Shown one piece after another: positions 55,596 through 62,756 of a stretch of DNA of 64,000 bases. The stretch is from Pelagicoccus albus (GTDB lineage: Bacteria > Verrucomicrobiota > Verrucomicrobiia > Opitutales > Opitutaceae), in the NCBI RefSeq assembly GCF_014230145.1, contig NZ_JACHVC010000012.1:1245001-1309000 (forward strand), given 5' to 3'. The translations under genes were made by a program, and so were the position numbers. The notes under the pieces were generated by a model. The model ran no database searches and was not told the origin of the DNA. It saw only the letters and a list, made by a program, of their open reading frames with translations. Position 1 is the first letter of the stretch. Each line of letters begins with the position of its first letter.

Positions 55596-55670
55596 TCGTC
55601 TCGAGTCGCAGACGGAATTCCGCGACACTTTGACATTGGTTTTCCGGATTTGGCGGCTAGGTTTTCATTT

Positions 55671-55850
55671 ATGGATGAAGAGCCAAGGGAGCCTAGTAAG
55701 GTTCGTACGATTTATTTGCCGGTAACGATCGCTACTCTTTTCTGTGGAGGCTTGTGGCTTTTCATTCCAGAAATCGGGGCTTTGGCGGTCGGGTCGGCAT
55801 GGGTCGGAACCGTCCTTTTCATGAGCATCTGGGGATCTTTCTATTCGTGA
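55671..55850 (+). CDS. Small two-helix membrane protein coupled to ilvA
   Basis: A 59-residue protein (ATG 55671; a 7-residue longer frame is possible) with two hydrophobic helices, TIYLPVTIATLFCGGLWLF and ALAVGSAWVGTVLFMSIWG, and an acidic N-terminal tail (MDEEPREPSK). The TGA stop overlaps the GTG start of the threonine dehydratase gene (GTGA at 55847-55850), so translation of the two is coupled. No family recognised. Confidence 0.7.
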   Translation: MDEEPREPSKVRTIYLPVTIATLFCGGLWLFIPEIGALAVGSAWVGTVLFMSIWGSFYS

Positions 55851-57367
55851 GCGACGCTGATCTCGATTTGCTCTTCGACGAGACATTGAAGGCGCGTCGC
55901 CGCGTCTACGAGGCCGCTTCTGCAACTCCTTTGGAAAAGCTCGAGCTCGGCACGGACGAGGAAGTCTATGTCAAACGCGAGGACACTTCTCCCATCCATG
56001 CTTATAAGTGGCGTGGCGCTTACAACCGGATGAGGCAGTTGAGCCCTGAGGAATTGGAGCTTGGCGTCGTTTGCGCTTCTGCGGGTAATCATGCGCAAGG
56101 AGTGGCCTTAGCTGCCAAGAAACTTGGCACGACTGCCACCATATACATGCCTTGCTCCACGCCGATCATGAAGCAGAAGGCGGTCAAGTCTATCGGAGCG
56201 GAGGCGGTTAACGTGATTTTGGAGGGCGACGCTTACGATGACGCCTCAGCAGCGGCCAGGGCTTTTGCGAACTCGACCGGTCAGGTTTTTATCCACCCGT
56301 ACGACGACTTGCAGGTGATTGCCGGTCAAGGTACGATGGCGGATGAGATCGTGATGGCAGGCGTAGGCGGGTTTGACATCGTTTACTTGCAGATCGGAGG
56401 AGGCGGTATGGCTGCAGGAGTGGCGTGTTGGTTGAAGCGGTATTATCCCGAAATCGAAGTGGTCGGAGTTGAGGGTGTAGACCAAGCGTCTATGGCCGCT
56501 GCGGTTGCCCAGGGGCAACCGGTGACTCTCGATTATCTCGACGTCTTTTGTGATGGCACAGCGGTTAAGAAAGCAGGTGCGATCACGAGTAAGTTTTGCG
56601 CCAAGCTGATCGATCGATTTGTAACTGTGACCAATCCAGAGGTTTGTGCCGCGGTACAAACGCTCTGGGAGTCTTTGCGCGCGATACCGGAACCCGCGGG
56701 GGCGATGGGATTGGCCGCTTGGATGAAAGAGCGTGAGAGTTGCAGGGGCAAGCGGGTGCTTACGATCATGTGTGGTGGCAATATGGATTTCGGGCAACTA
56801 TCCTGGATCGTGCGCCATGCTGGAATTGGCTCGGCTCGCCGGAAGTTCTATCGGTTCAGTATCCCGGAGAAGCCGGGCAGCCTGTTGGCCTTGCTACAGC
56901 ATTTTCCTGAAAAGGTGGGTATCGTCGAATTCCAGCATGGAGTCATCAAAGGAGATGGGGCTCGTCCCGTGATCGGGATTGACGCTATGCCGCAGCAATT
57001 GGAGGTGTTCGAGCGGACTTTGACCGATCTGGGGATTCGTTTCGAGGATGCGACTGGTCAGGAGGATGTGGAGTTTCGCATCATCCACTACGACGCCTCG
57101 CTACTCGTTCGGCCGATTTTTATCCGAATCGAATTCCCGGAACGCCCTGGAGCCTTGAAGGATTTTCTAGAGATGAACTGTCAGGAAGCGAGTATTGTGT
57201 ATTTTAACTACAACTACACGGGAGAGCGAGTTGGGCGGGCTTTGATTGGTTTTGACTTTGGCTCGGACGAAACGCGTGAATCTTTCCGAAACGCGGTATT
57301 CGCTAATACCACCGTGCTGCGGTACGCCAAGGAGCTCTCTGCGGAGGCCTTGGCTCGTATCGTCTAG
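55847..57367 (+). CDS. ilvA: Threonine ammonia-lyase (biosynthetic threonine dehydratase)
   Basis: A 506-residue PLP enzyme converting L-threonine to 2-oxobutanoate for isoleucine synthesis. N-terminal catalytic domain: KREDTSPIHAYKWRGAYNRM with the PLP lysine, CASAGNHAQGVALAA, and the glycine loop QIGGGGMAAGVA. C-terminal regulatory part has two ACT-like domains: RRKFYRFSIPEKPGSLLALLQHFP and VRPIFIRIEFPERPGALKDFLEMN (parts), which bind Ile and Val. Length matches E. coli IlvA (514). The GTG at 55847 overlaps the previous stop; the longer frame from 55754 is out of family. It is 24 bp before the methyltransferase gene. Confidence 0.95.
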   Translation: MSDADLDLLFDETLKARRRVYEAASATPLEKLELGTDEEVYVKREDTSPIHAYKWRGAYNRMRQLSPEELELGVVCASAGNHAQGVALAAKKLGTTATIYMPCSTPIMKQKAVKSIGAEAVNVILEGDAYDDASAAARAFANSTGQVFIHPYDDLQVIAGQGTMADEIVMAGVGGFDIVYLQIGGGGMAAGVACWLKRYYPEIEVVGVEGVDQASMAAAVAQGQPVTLDYLDVFCDGTAVKKAGAITSKFCAKLIDRFVTVTNPEVCAAVQTLWESLRAIPEPAGAMGLAAWMKERESCRGKRVLTIMCGGNMDFGQLSWIVRHAGIGSARRKFYRFSIPEKPGSLLALLQHFPEKVGIVEFQHGVIKGDGARPVIGIDAMPQQLEVFERTLTDLGIRFEDATGQEDVEFRIIHYDASLLVRPIFIRIEFPERPGALKDFLEMNCQEASIVYFNYNYTGERVGRALIGFDFGSDETRESFRNAVFANTTVLRYAKELSAEALARIV

Positions 57368-57391
57368 CTGGTTCATTAATTGGTAGCTTGT

Positions 57392-58354
57392 ATGTCGTTT
57401 CGCTTTATCGACTTGTTTGCCGGTATCGGCGGGTTTCGCATTGGCTTGGAAAGGCTCGGAGGGGAATGCGTATTCAGCAGCGAAATCGATAAGCACGCAG
57501 CAGCCACCTATGCTCGTAATTTTGGGCACGCTCCTGCAGGAGACATTACCAAGATCGGTGCGGAAGAAGTGCCTGACCATGATCTGCTCTGCGGAGGGTT
57601 TCCATGTCAGCCATTCTCGGTGAGCGGCAAGCGGCTTGGATTCGAGGATGCCCGAGGGACATTGTTTTTCGAAGTAATGCGGCTCGTCTCCGCCAAAAAG
57701 CCTAAAGCGGTTTTTTTGGAGAATGTCGCCAATTACGTTAAACACCAAAATGGCGAAACACTCCGGCGAACCATCGATATGCTGGAGTCCGCTGGATATG
57801 TAGCCAAGTGGGCGGTTCTCAATGCATCGGACCACGGTGTCCCCCAAGCCCGAAAGCGTCTGTATATAGTTGGCATTCGAAATGACTTGGATGGCGGGAA
57901 GGTATTTGCGTTTCCGGAACCGACCTCGGCGGTGGTCAAGCTCAAGGATATCCTCTTGCCTACGGATTCTACAAATGCGCAGCGCATTCTTAGAGACGAT
58001 ATAACCATAACGAAGCCTGACGTTTCGGAAATATCGGTCCGTGGTCCAAACAAGCCGATTCAGATCGGCTACATAAACAAAGGCGGGCAGGGAGAACGAA
58101 TCTACTCTGTCGAGGGGCACGCTATAACGCTATCCGCTCATGGTGGAGGGGCTGCTGCCAAGACTGGAGCTTACCTTGTGGACGGAGTCGTAAGAAAGTT
58201 GCATCCCCTAGAGTGCCGCAGACTAATGGGGTTCCCCGACACTTATCAGATCGATCCCCGTTCCCAGCAGGCTTACAAGCAGTTTGGCAATGCAGTAGTG
58301 GCTGATGTTATTGAGGCCGTTGGTAAAAAACTAGTGCCGATTTTGACTGCATAG
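57392..58354 (+). CDS. DNA (cytosine-5) methyltransferase, orphan
   Basis: A 320-residue C5-cytosine DNA methyltransferase. In order: motif I FIDLFAGIGGFRIGLE (AdoMet), motif IV GGFPCQPFSVSG with catalytic Cys72, motif VI FLENVANY, motif VIII QARKRLYIVG, and C-terminal motifs LHPLECRRLMGFPD (IX) and YKQFGNAVVADVI (X). The target-recognition region (about 170-255) is short, fitting a small recognition site. No restriction endonuclease or Vsr gene is next to it, so it is an orphan methylase, acting in regulation, epigenetics or protection. It lies 24 bp after ilvA, an odd partner. ATG 57392. Confidence 0.93.
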   Translation: MSFRFIDLFAGIGGFRIGLERLGGECVFSSEIDKHAAATYARNFGHAPAGDITKIGAEEVPDHDLLCGGFPCQPFSVSGKRLGFEDARGTLFFEVMRLVSAKKPKAVFLENVANYVKHQNGETLRRTIDMLESAGYVAKWAVLNASDHGVPQARKRLYIVGIRNDLDGGKVFAFPEPTSAVVKLKDILLPTDSTNAQRILRDDITITKPDVSEISVRGPNKPIQIGYINKGGQGERIYSVEGHAITLSAHGGGAAAKTGAYLVDGVVRKLHPLECRRLMGFPDTYQIDPRSQQAYKQFGNAVVADVIEAVGKKLVPILTA

Positions 58355-58714
58355 GTGAATCCACTAAATCCAGTGTGTGATTATAAGATTTTGGATATCA
58401 GTAGTTTGCTATGATTTATTCTGCCAAAAAAATGCTTAACTAGCAGAAACGTCTGAAAATCAGGCTGAACGTAAACAAAATGCCAAAAAATGGCGGTTTT
58501 TGATGGGGTTTCGTGAGTGAAATTCGACACTCGTGCCGAAAAGGTTAGGGTTTACCCATAGGCCCCTTAGAGGTGAATTTCCCTCAGTCCCATGGGCCCT
58601 ATCAGGGAAACCCTGTCCGGTAAGCTCCAGAGCACGAGCCACTTGCGGGCATGAAAAAAAAGTGCGAATGTTTTCGCCAATCTAGCAGCTCTAACTGCCA
58701 AACAGAAATTAGTT
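58355..58714. other. Intergenic leader of the VPDSG-CTERM gene
   Basis: 360 bp. Beside the long hairpin listed separately, a short GCCA-AAAAA-TGGC stem (58482-58494) followed by GGTTTTTG could weakly terminate the methylase transcript, and GAGTG/CACTC (58515-58532) forms another small stem. No sigma-54 -24/-12 consensus was found. No ORF here is convincing. Confidence 0.5.
58547..58614 (+). other. Long bulged hairpin in the leader of the VPDSG-CTERM gene
   Basis: AGGGTTT (58547-58553) pairs with AAACCCT (58608-58614); CCC (58555-58557) with GGG (58605-58607); ATAGG (58558-58562) with CCTAT (58598-58602); CCC (58563-58565) with GGG (58594-58596). That is about 18 base pairs interrupted only by small bulges, with a GAGG/CCTC mini-stem inside the apical loop. 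No T-run follows, so it is not a standard terminator. It may be a structured leader, small RNA or mobile palindromic element. Confidence 0.65.
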
Positions 58715-59335
58715 ATGAAGACATCTCTTAAATCTTTCCTAGGTATGGTTGCCGCAGCCGCGGTTTGCACCGTCGGCTCAGCCATCACATTGGACTCAGC
58801 TACATTCCGCGACGTCGATCTACTCGACCTCACTCTTACCAAGTATCAGTCTACTGCGGCTGGTGAATTCGATATCACCACTGCGGACGCAGCTGACGGG
58901 TGGAGAGACATCGCAGTCGATTCGTCAGACCTCAGCAGCTACACGATCACTGACGCTATGGTCGGTTTTGTGTTTCTCGAAACGGGTCCTACCTCCCAGC
59001 AAATCCTCCAACGCGTCGTATTCAACATCGGTGATTATTTCAGCAGCACCGCAACCGCATCAGTCGGTGACCCAGCTTACAGCTCAATGGACGTGAGCCT
59101 GGCTGGAGGTTTGGCTAGTTTGATCCTTGATGTTGCAACAGACGGCAAGGTGAGCTGGTCAGTGAGCCTCTCGCCATCTGATATCGCGGAGGGCAACTCG
59201 CTCAAGCTTTGGTCTGGCTACCTCGCGGCAGAAGCTGAGCCAACCGCAGTTCCTGACTCAGGATCTGCTGCAGGTCTCCTTGGTCTAGCGATTTTCGGTC
59301 TTTTCGTGACCTTTAAGCGCGGCCGCCGCAAGTAA
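58715..59335 (+). CDS. VPDSG-CTERM sorted surface protein
   Basis: A 206-residue secreted protein. N-terminal signal peptide (MKTSLKSFLGMVAAAAVC), a beta-rich Ser/Thr/Asp-rich middle (about 22-175), and a C-terminal VPDSGSAAGLLGLAIFGLFV + KRGRRK tail starting at residue 179. VPDSG plus a hydrophobic helix plus a basic end is the verrucomicrobial equivalent of PEP-CTERM sorting tails, processed by exosortase. No exosortase lies in the window. Such proteins are usually exported with an exopolysaccharide, and the EPS-type genes galE/fcl/gmd follow. The ribosome site is poor. Confidence 0.9.
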   Translation: MKTSLKSFLGMVAAAAVCTVGSAITLDSATFRDVDLLDLTLTKYQSTAAGEFDITTADAADGWRDIAVDSSDLSSYTITDAMVGFVFLETGPTSQQILQRVVFNIGDYFSSTATASVGDPAYSSMDVSLAGGLASLILDVATDGKVSWSVSLSPSDIAEGNSLKLWSGYLAAEAEPTAVPDSGSAAGLLGLAIFGLFVTFKRGRRK

Positions 59336-59360
59336 GCTATATAAATTCATTTTTCGATAG

Positions 59361-59389
59361 GCGAGATCCTCAGGGGTCTCGCTTTTTTT
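59361..59389 (+). terminator. Intrinsic terminator of the VPDSG-CTERM gene
   Basis: GCGAGATCC (59361-59369), loop TCAG, GGGTCTCGC (59374-59382), followed by seven T. A strong terminator 25 bp after the stop codon. Confidence 0.92.
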
Positions 59390-59437
59390 GTCGTTTTCAG
59401 GTTGCTCCGGATAAATCAGGTCTAGAGGTTTTTGGGT

Positions 59438-60445
59438 ATGAAGATTTTGATCACCGGTACTGGGGGGTATGTGGGTTCCATCGCGGCACGTTGTTTTTTA
59501 AAGGCAGGACATGAGGTTGTTGGTGTAGATGCTCTGTTTCGTGGATACGAAGCGCCACAGGCCCTGCTTCAGTCGGAGTTTGGGGCGGACCGGTTTCGGT
59601 ATTTCAAGGCCGATGTGGCGGATAGTCTGGAGAAGGTCTTCGAGAGCGAGGCCGGTATCGAAGCGGTGGTACATTTTGCTGCCTACTGCAACGTCGGTGA
59701 GTCGGAGAAGGATCCTGGCTTGTATTTCCGAAACAATGTCGGCGGGGTAGTCGCTCTCTTAGAGGCGATGAAGAAGCATAAGGTGTTGAAACTAGTCTTC
59801 TCATCTACTTGTGCGACCTATGGGGACCCTGAATATGTGCCGATCGATGAAGCGCACCCCATGACTGGATGCACGAGCGCTTACGGCGAGTCAAAGCTGA
59901 TGGCTGAAAAGGCTATACAATGGTATGCAACCTCCTTTGGTATCCAGTATCTCGCTCTACGGTATTTCAACATTTGCGGGGCAAGTGATGACGGGCTGTT
60001 TGGCGATTCGAAGAAGCCTTCTTTCCATTTAATGCAAAATGCGGTGAGGGCTGGTCTCGGCCTAAGCGAGTTTCAATTTAATTACACTGAGGTTGATACG
60101 CCGGATGGTTCGCCGATCCGAGATTACATTAATGTAGAAGATCTGGCTGAAGCCCACGTCAAGGCGTTGGACTATCTCGTTTCTGGAGGAGAATCAGGTA
60201 TCGTAAACCTGGGTACAGGCGAAGGGAATTCGGTCATGGAAATCGTCGAGACCGTGGAAAAGCTAATGTCTGTGAAGTTCAACAAGTCTGTAGGAGAGCG
60301 TAGAACTGGTGATGCCATCCGTGCTGTAGCAGACAATCGAAAGGCCAAGGCCTTGCTGGACTGGACCCCTTCACGAAGCTTGGAGGATTCGGTGAATTCT
60401 CTCTGGAAATGGTATAAGGCCCGTCCCCAGGGGTGGGAACGCTAG
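59438..60445 (+). CDS. galE: UDP-glucose 4-epimerase
   Basis: A 335-residue NAD-dependent epimerase interconverting UDP-glucose and UDP-galactose (or the N-acetyl forms). MKILITGTGGYVGSIAARCFLK (parts) carries the GxxGxxG NAD motif; Ser-Ser-Thr-Cys-Ala-Thr-Tyr and YGESKLMAEK give the catalytic Ser/Tyr/Lys set. GEGNSVMEIVETVEKL is the C-terminal substrate region. Full length. ATG 59438 is preceded by AGAGG. It could feed galactose from the arabinan/galactan locus into central metabolism or supply sugars for surface polysaccharide. Confidence 0.93.
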   Translation: MKILITGTGGYVGSIAARCFLKAGHEVVGVDALFRGYEAPQALLQSEFGADRFRYFKADVADSLEKVFESEAGIEAVVHFAAYCNVGESEKDPGLYFRNNVGGVVALLEAMKKHKVLKLVFSSTCATYGDPEYVPIDEAHPMTGCTSAYGESKLMAEKAIQWYATSFGIQYLALRYFNICGASDDGLFGDSKKPSFHLMQNAVRAGLGLSEFQFNYTEVDTPDGSPIRDYINVEDLAEAHVKALDYLVSGGESGIVNLGTGEGNSVMEIVETVEKLMSVKFNKSVGERRTGDAIRAVADNRKAKALLDWTPSRSLEDSVNSLWKWYKARPQGWER

Positions 60446-60489
60446 GATTCGTAATTGATTGAACCCTTGCGGCCGTAGTTTGTGTTTTT

Positions 60490-60511
60490 CGCGACCAAGG
60501 TCGCTCCTACT
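60490..60511. repeat. REP-like palindrome between convergent galE and fcl
   Basis: GCGACC-AA-GGTCGC (60491-60504) followed by TCCTAC. Read on the minus strand this is GTAGGAGCGACCTTGGTCGC, the form of a REP element. The TAGGAGC tail is shared with the palindrome at 30671-30692. It lies in the 83-bp gap between two converging genes, a classic REP position. Confidence 0.65.
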
Positions 60512-60528
60512 TGTATCGCTGATGGCTC

Positions 60529-61479
60529 CTACCTTTGGCGTAGGGCACCTTTTTCGTATTCTTCTAGGAACAGTGGATAGGTGAGCTTGATGCCTTCTTC
60601 CAACGGAATTTGGGATGTCCATCCCAGATCTTGGAGGCGTGAAACATCCATCAGCTTACGTGGAGTTCCGTCGGGTTTGCTCAGGTCGTTTTTAATCTCT
60701 CCGTTAAAGCCAACTGTCTCGGCGACCAATTCGGCGATTTGGCGAATGCTGTGCTCCCGCCCGGTACCCGCATTTAGAATACTTGGAGGATTGTCGGCTT
60801 GCAGGGCAAACACAACTGCGTCCGCTAGGTCGTCGGCGTGCATCATCTCTCTCAGCGGATTCCCTGTTCCCCACATTACAACTTCTTCTGCTCCGGCTTC
60901 TTTCGCCTCATGGAAACGGCGAATGAGGGCCGGAAGGAGGTGTGAGTTTTCGGGATGGTAGTTGTCGCCCGGTCCGTAGAGATTGGTTGGCATCAGGGAG
61001 TGAAAGAGGACTCCGTATTGTTTGCGGTAGTACTCACAGAGCTTGAGGCCAGCGATTTTCGCGATGGCGTAAGCCTCGTTGGTTGGCTCTAGTTCTGAAG
61101 TTAGCAAGCAATCCTCGCGTAGCGGCTGAGGGGCGAGTTTTGGGTAGATGCAGGAAGAACCCAGGTAAAGAAATCTGGATACGCTATTTTGGTAGGCGGC
61201 GTGGACGGTGTTGCTGGCGAGGGCAAGGTTTACATATCCGAAGTCTGCTGGGTAGGTATTGTTGGCGTGGATACCACCCACTTTCGCCGCCGCCATCACG
61301 ACGACGTCCGGCCTTTCGCTTTGGAAAAACGCTTCCACTTCGGCCTGACGGGTGAGATCTAACTCTCGGGAAGAGCGAGTGACTATGTTGTTGAATCCGA
61401 GGCTTTGCAGTTTTCGAATCACTGCAGAGCCGACCATGCCGCTCGATCCGGCGACGTAAATTTTGGATGAGGGAGTCAT
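60529..61479 (-). CDS. fcl: GDP-L-fucose synthase
   Basis: A 316-residue NADPH-dependent epimerase/reductase making GDP-L-fucose from GDP-4-keto-6-deoxymannose. The NADP loop is [15 protein letters not shown]; catalytic Tyr-Lys in [18 protein letters not shown]; the [30 protein letters not shown] block (in parts) is diagnostic for the Fcl/WcaG family. It lies 98 bp downstream of gmd on the same strand, so the two steps of GDP-fucose synthesis are together. The product goes into O-antigen or exopolysaccharide. Confidence 0.95.
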   Translation of the reverse strand: MTPSSKIYVAGSSGMVGSAVIRKLQSLGFNNIVTRSSRELDLTRQAEVEAFFQSERPDVVVMAAAKVGGIHANNTYPADFGYVNLALASNTVHAAYQNSVSRFLYLGSSCIYPKLAPQPLREDCLLTSELEPTNEAYAIAKIAGLKLCEYYRKQYGVLFHSLMPTNLYGPGDNYHPENSHLLPALIRRFHEAKEAGAEEVVMWGTGNPLREMMHADDLADAVVFALQADNPPSILNAGTGREHSIRQIAELVAETVGFNGEIKNDLSKPDGTPRKLMDVSRLQDLGWTSQIPLEEGIKLTYPLFLEEYEKGALRQR

Positions 61480-61577
61480 TGTAGTGTGATGGTTTTTAGT
61501 TCGGACTCCGTTGTTTGGAAAGCCGAACTATACTATTTCACTATTCAATCCGGCTAAATGGGTAGCCGCGAGTTCCG

Positions 61578-62591
61578 CTACGCCAGAGCGACTTTGATCT
61601 TAGCTTCCCTTTCGGCAAGCTCGAGGTCGGCCTCAGTCATGATCTTGACCAACTCCTTGAACTTGACCTTCGGCTCCCAGCCCAGCTGTTTTTTCGCCTT
61701 GGCTGGGTCTCCGATGAGGAGATCGACCTCCGCCGGGCGCTCGTAGCGGTCGTCATAGTCGACGTATTTTTCCCAATCCAGATCCAGCAGGGCAAAGGTT
61801 TCCTGCACGAATTCCTTAACGGTGTGGGTTTCGTTGGTGGCGATCACATAGTCGTCTGGCTGGTCCTGCTGAAGCATCAGCCACATCATTTCCACGTATT
61901 CCTTGGCGTAGCCCCAGTCGCGCTTGGCGTCCAGGTTTCCGAGGTAGAGCTTATCCTGCAGGCCCAACTTGATGCGGGTGGCGGCTCGGGTGATCTTGCG
62001 GGTCACGAAGGTTTCTCCGCGGCGCGGGGATTCGTGGTTGAAGAGTATGCCGGAGCAGGCGAACAGGTCGTAGGATTCGCGGTAGTTCACGGTGAGCCAG
62101 TGGGCATACATCTTGGCGCAGCCATAGGGCGAGCGGGGCCAGAAAGGTGTTTTTTCAGTCTGGGGGACCTCCTGGGCCTTGCCGTACATCTCAGAAGAGG
62201 AGGCCTGATAGTAGCGAGTCTTGGTGACTAGATTGGCCTCGCGAATCGCCTCGAGGATGCGAACTGCCCCTGTGCCGACTATGTCGCCGGTGTACTCTGG
62301 GATTTCGAAAGAAACGCGAACATGGGACTGGGCTCCCAGATTGTAGATTTCATCTGGTTGTAGATCGTAGAGCAGTTTGACCATCTGAACCGAATCGGCG
62401 AGGTCGCCGTAGTGAAGGAAGAGCTTTACGCCATTGACGTGCGGATCTTGGTAGAGGTGGTCGATGCGAGCAGTATTAAAGGTTGAGGCTCGGCGTATGA
62501 CTCCGTGTACTTCGTATCCTTTGGATAGGAGGAGTTCAGCTAGGTAGGATCCGTCTTGTCCAGTAATCCCTGTTATGAGAGCGCGTTTCAT
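61578..62591 (-). CDS. gmd: GDP-mannose 4,6-dehydratase
   Basis: A 337-residue NADP-dependent dehydratase, first enzyme of GDP-fucose synthesis. [24 protein letters not shown] (parts) is the NADP motif, [35 protein letters not shown] (parts) carries the Ser/Glu and Tyr-x3-Lys residues, and [19 protein letters not shown] is diagnostic for Gmd. ATG 62589-62591. The start lies at the upstream end of a leftward gmd-fcl unit. Confidence 0.96.
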   Translation of the reverse strand: MKRALITGITGQDGSYLAELLLSKGYEVHGVIRRASTFNTARIDHLYQDPHVNGVKLFLHYGDLADSVQMVKLLYDLQPDEIYNLGAQSHVRVSFEIPEYTGDIVGTGAVRILEAIREANLVTKTRYYQASSSEMYGKAQEVPQTEKTPFWPRSPYGCAKMYAHWLTVNYRESYDLFACSGILFNHESPRRGETFVTRKITRAATRIKLGLQDKLYLGNLDAKRDWGYAKEYVEMMWLMLQQDQPDDYVIATNETHTVKEFVQETFALLDLDWEKYVDYDDRYERPAEVDLLIGDPAKAKKQLGWEPKVKFKELVKIMTEADLELAEREAKIKVALA

Positions 62592-62699
62592 AATGTATGA
62601 TTTTGGGGATGGTGCTCAGGTTTACCTTAGAGCAGTGTATGCGGAGCCTGTTGTCCACTTGTTCTTTTTCTTATCGAGCCGTCCATGCTCTTTTGTAGC

Positions 62700-62726
62700 T
62701 TGACCAGGTCTGTAATCTGCTACGAT
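62700..62726 (+). promoter_or_regulatory. Possible promoter of the window-edge coiled-coil gene
   Basis: TTGACC (62700-62705), 15-bp spacer and TACGAT (62721-62726), with TGC directly before the -10 (extended -10 pattern). The start codon is 30 bp downstream. The spacer is shorter than the usual 17 bp, so this is only a candidate. Confidence 0.35.
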
Positions 62727-62756
62727 CCGAACTCCTAAATCCAAACCAACTCAGCC

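Noticed and set aside
57167-58120. 317-codon minus-strand frame opposite ilvA and the methylase
   Set aside because: It overlaps two genes with complete catalytic motifs and has no signature of its own.
58482-58500. Terminator of the methylase gene (GCCA/TGGC stem)
   Set aside because: Only a 4-bp stem; too weak to call as a terminator.
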